From: Sipunculus nudus
Taxonomy: Eukaryota; Annelida; Sipuncula; Golfingiida; Sipunculidae
Assembly (NCBI GenBank): GCA_026874595.1
Contig: CM049306.1
Coordinates: 59,714,019-59,778,018, forward strand
DNA length: 64,000 nucleotides
Reading direction: 5' to 3'
The first letter of the stretch is position 1, and each line of letters begins with the position of its first letter. Shown piece by piece: positions 47,001-50,000 of this stretch. The translations under genes were made by a program, and so were the position numbers. The notes under the pieces were generated by a model, which was given only the letters and a program-made list of their open reading frames with translations, searched no databases and was not told where the DNA came from.

Positions 47001-50000
47001 TAAGGTCACTTATACTTCATGGTTAGGTCAATTGATCATAAACTATTATTTGCACAGTGATGTCATACTTTTGGAAAATCTCTTTAAGAAAGTCAAAGGA
47101 AGCTTAAGGAAAGCAGTGACATATCATGATGAGAAAGGTCACAGTTCTCAAAACATAAAAGCATGATTTATCAAGTCTTCACATGATTAATGATGACATT
47201 TACTATCATTTGTTTTGTGTATTGGCAGAAGTCTGTGTGATTGTCAAAACTAGAAGTGTGTCAGTACTGTCAGAATGGAGACAGGTCCTTAAAATATTTT
47301 AAAATTAATAAAAAGAACAGGTTTTTGAAAAAAATAGATTGATAAGTGATCATTAGTTGCTTTTAACTTACAATTATCAAATTTGATTCAACAACTGATT
47401 CTGAACACCATTTTAAAAATGTACATGTTTATTGCAGGTTACATAGTGTTCAGTGGAGCCAGGAGGTCAAATGGTGTACAAGGCTTACGTATCATCGTAC
47501 AGTCAGACAAGACACCAGACTATGTGGAAACTAGGGTTGAGGCATTCTTGGATAAAATGGAGGTAAGAGTGTGTCATATCCTGACTTGTCATCATAGAAT
47601 ATTAATAAGAACATTGGCGATGAATTTGTTTTACTAGCAGTGCACCTGTAATTTTGACATGTGACATCTAGGTTTTAGTGTATACACAAATTTGAGCCCC
47701 AGTAAGGAAAAAAAAAACCTGTAAGGGTTCAATATTGGATGGGGATGAAACACTCCTAAGGCAGTGTCCAGGCAAGAGTCTTTCTGCAGAAAGAGTTTGG
47801 TTGGAAGGGATGTGTACTGGCAAAGTTTATAACAGAAGCATTGGACCATGCCCATCAAAATACTGTGGTTGCCTTTTTGTCCGCTAGGGTATTAATTTTG
47901 CAATATTCACGGATGGGAAATAATCGCAAAAATGAAACCCTCTGGAATAATTGGCCAATCGAGTATGTTCTTCTTGTTCAGTGAACCCTATACTTGTATG
48001 TGAATAGGTTAGAACAGTGAGAAATTTTATAATAAATGACATCCTAGCAGGTATAGGGAAAACGTTCCCTTGAATTTGAACTAAACTACCTGTGCTGTGT
48101 GTATGGGACCATCATTATATGAGTAGAATATCACAAACTCATGACTTATTCTCAATTTATAATACACACAAGCATGCCTTTACCAAAGATTTGATATAGG
48201 TCCTGGTGAGTTGCCAAAATAAAACCCCTGCGAATCATTCAAAATAGAGAAATCGCTAAATTTCAGCCTCACAAATATGGAGCCAACCACAGTACAAAGA
48301 TGCATATGCAACAGGCTCATGTTAGGGCTTTGCAATATTGCATTTAGTGAGTTCCTTGTGACAAATACTCTGTGCTTACCCATTACCACAACAGCTGATG
48401 TGTCTGTAACTTGTGTAAACTTGTGACCACAACAACAAATTCAGTATATTTCAGTACAAACAGTCCTTTGAAACCCCAAATATATTGGAGTTTAAAGTGA
48501 TAAATTAAAGGTCTTGAAAGTCCCTGTAATAATTTATATTCCTTCACTTCAGTGCAATTTAGGTTTTCAGTCATGCTGAGCTATAGTGATGGGTATTTGT
48601 TCCTCATCTTTCCATCCTGTAGACTTGCCAGCCATCTTGTCTTTCTGTTAGAAGGGCACAACTTGTAACTGTCACTAAATGTTAGTCCATTCTTTCATCT
48701 GTCAGTGTCATTGCTGTCTGCTTAGTGTCTCAAAGCATGGGTCACCTGTTTGATGACCTTTTCTCCTAAACACTGAAAATTAGTACAGAGCTTAATATCA
48801 GTTATGTATACTGGATATATCTGTTGCACCACACCGTTTTGAAAAAAGAAAACCTCATTATTATATAAAATTCATTTATTACACACTTCCTATGACTGAT
48901 CGTTATCATTAACAGGGATACCTTGAGGACATGAACAATGAGGAGTTTACAAAGCATGTTGAAGCTCTGGCCACCAGGAGGCTGGAGAAACCCAAGAAGA
49001 TGGCAGAACAGCACCGACGTTACTGGGGGGAAATCAGCTGTCAGCAGTACAACTTTGACAGGGGTGAGATATTGATCACAAAGTACTCATATTTAACATT
49101 TCTGTTGATTTGTTAATGATAGGATTGTTGTAAAATGTAAACAACAACAACTATGAATAAAATGGAGGACAGATTTCTAGTGTTGTGCCAGTTAATTGAT
49201 TATATTGATGGTTGGTTGTTTTCTTTCATAATAGATTAAATTAGTTGCCTCTTTGCATAATTGTTCAAAAACAAATGCACATTCAATAATGTTATAGTAT
49301 ATTGATCTAACCCTAACAGACATATAAGAAACAGGGGACACTAAGTAGAAAACAGCATTTAAACATAATTTTATGCAGGGAATAAGTGTCACTAGGCTGG
49401 CTGTTACCTTGACTATTCAGCATGATGTACAAGCCAGACTGAATTACTGTCAGTATATTAGGTATATAATTCTATACACAGACATTCCTTGATGTTATTT
49501 TAATGTGATTTTCTGTAAATTAAATTCCTGTGTTTCTTAGAATGGGCCATGTAGAAGTATCAGGATTATGTCTCCCCTCCCCATGGGGGGAGGCAGTGTT
49601 TGGTCCGTTGTTGTCATCGGCGTCTGTGTCATATTTTGTAAACACAATAACTTTTGAACGACTTAACATTATTTCATGAAATTTTAATTATAAATTGTTT
49701 CTACCAAAATCTCAGACGAGTTCAAAAACCTTCATCATCAAGGTCAAATTGGGTGAAATAAAATTTTTTGTGAACCCAATAACTTTTGAAGTATCCTATA
49801 TTTTTTCCTCAAATTTGAAACACATTGTTTTAATCAAGTTTCTTGAGGAGCTCAAAAACTGGTGACTTTCACCTGGATCTTCAAGGTCAAATTAGCCAGA
49901 ATCACATGTTATCACATGTGTCTAGTGGACAAAAAATACTATGCAAGCAGATGTCTGTAGACAACTTCAATTGCTGTCTATTTGTTGGTCACTGAGTAAG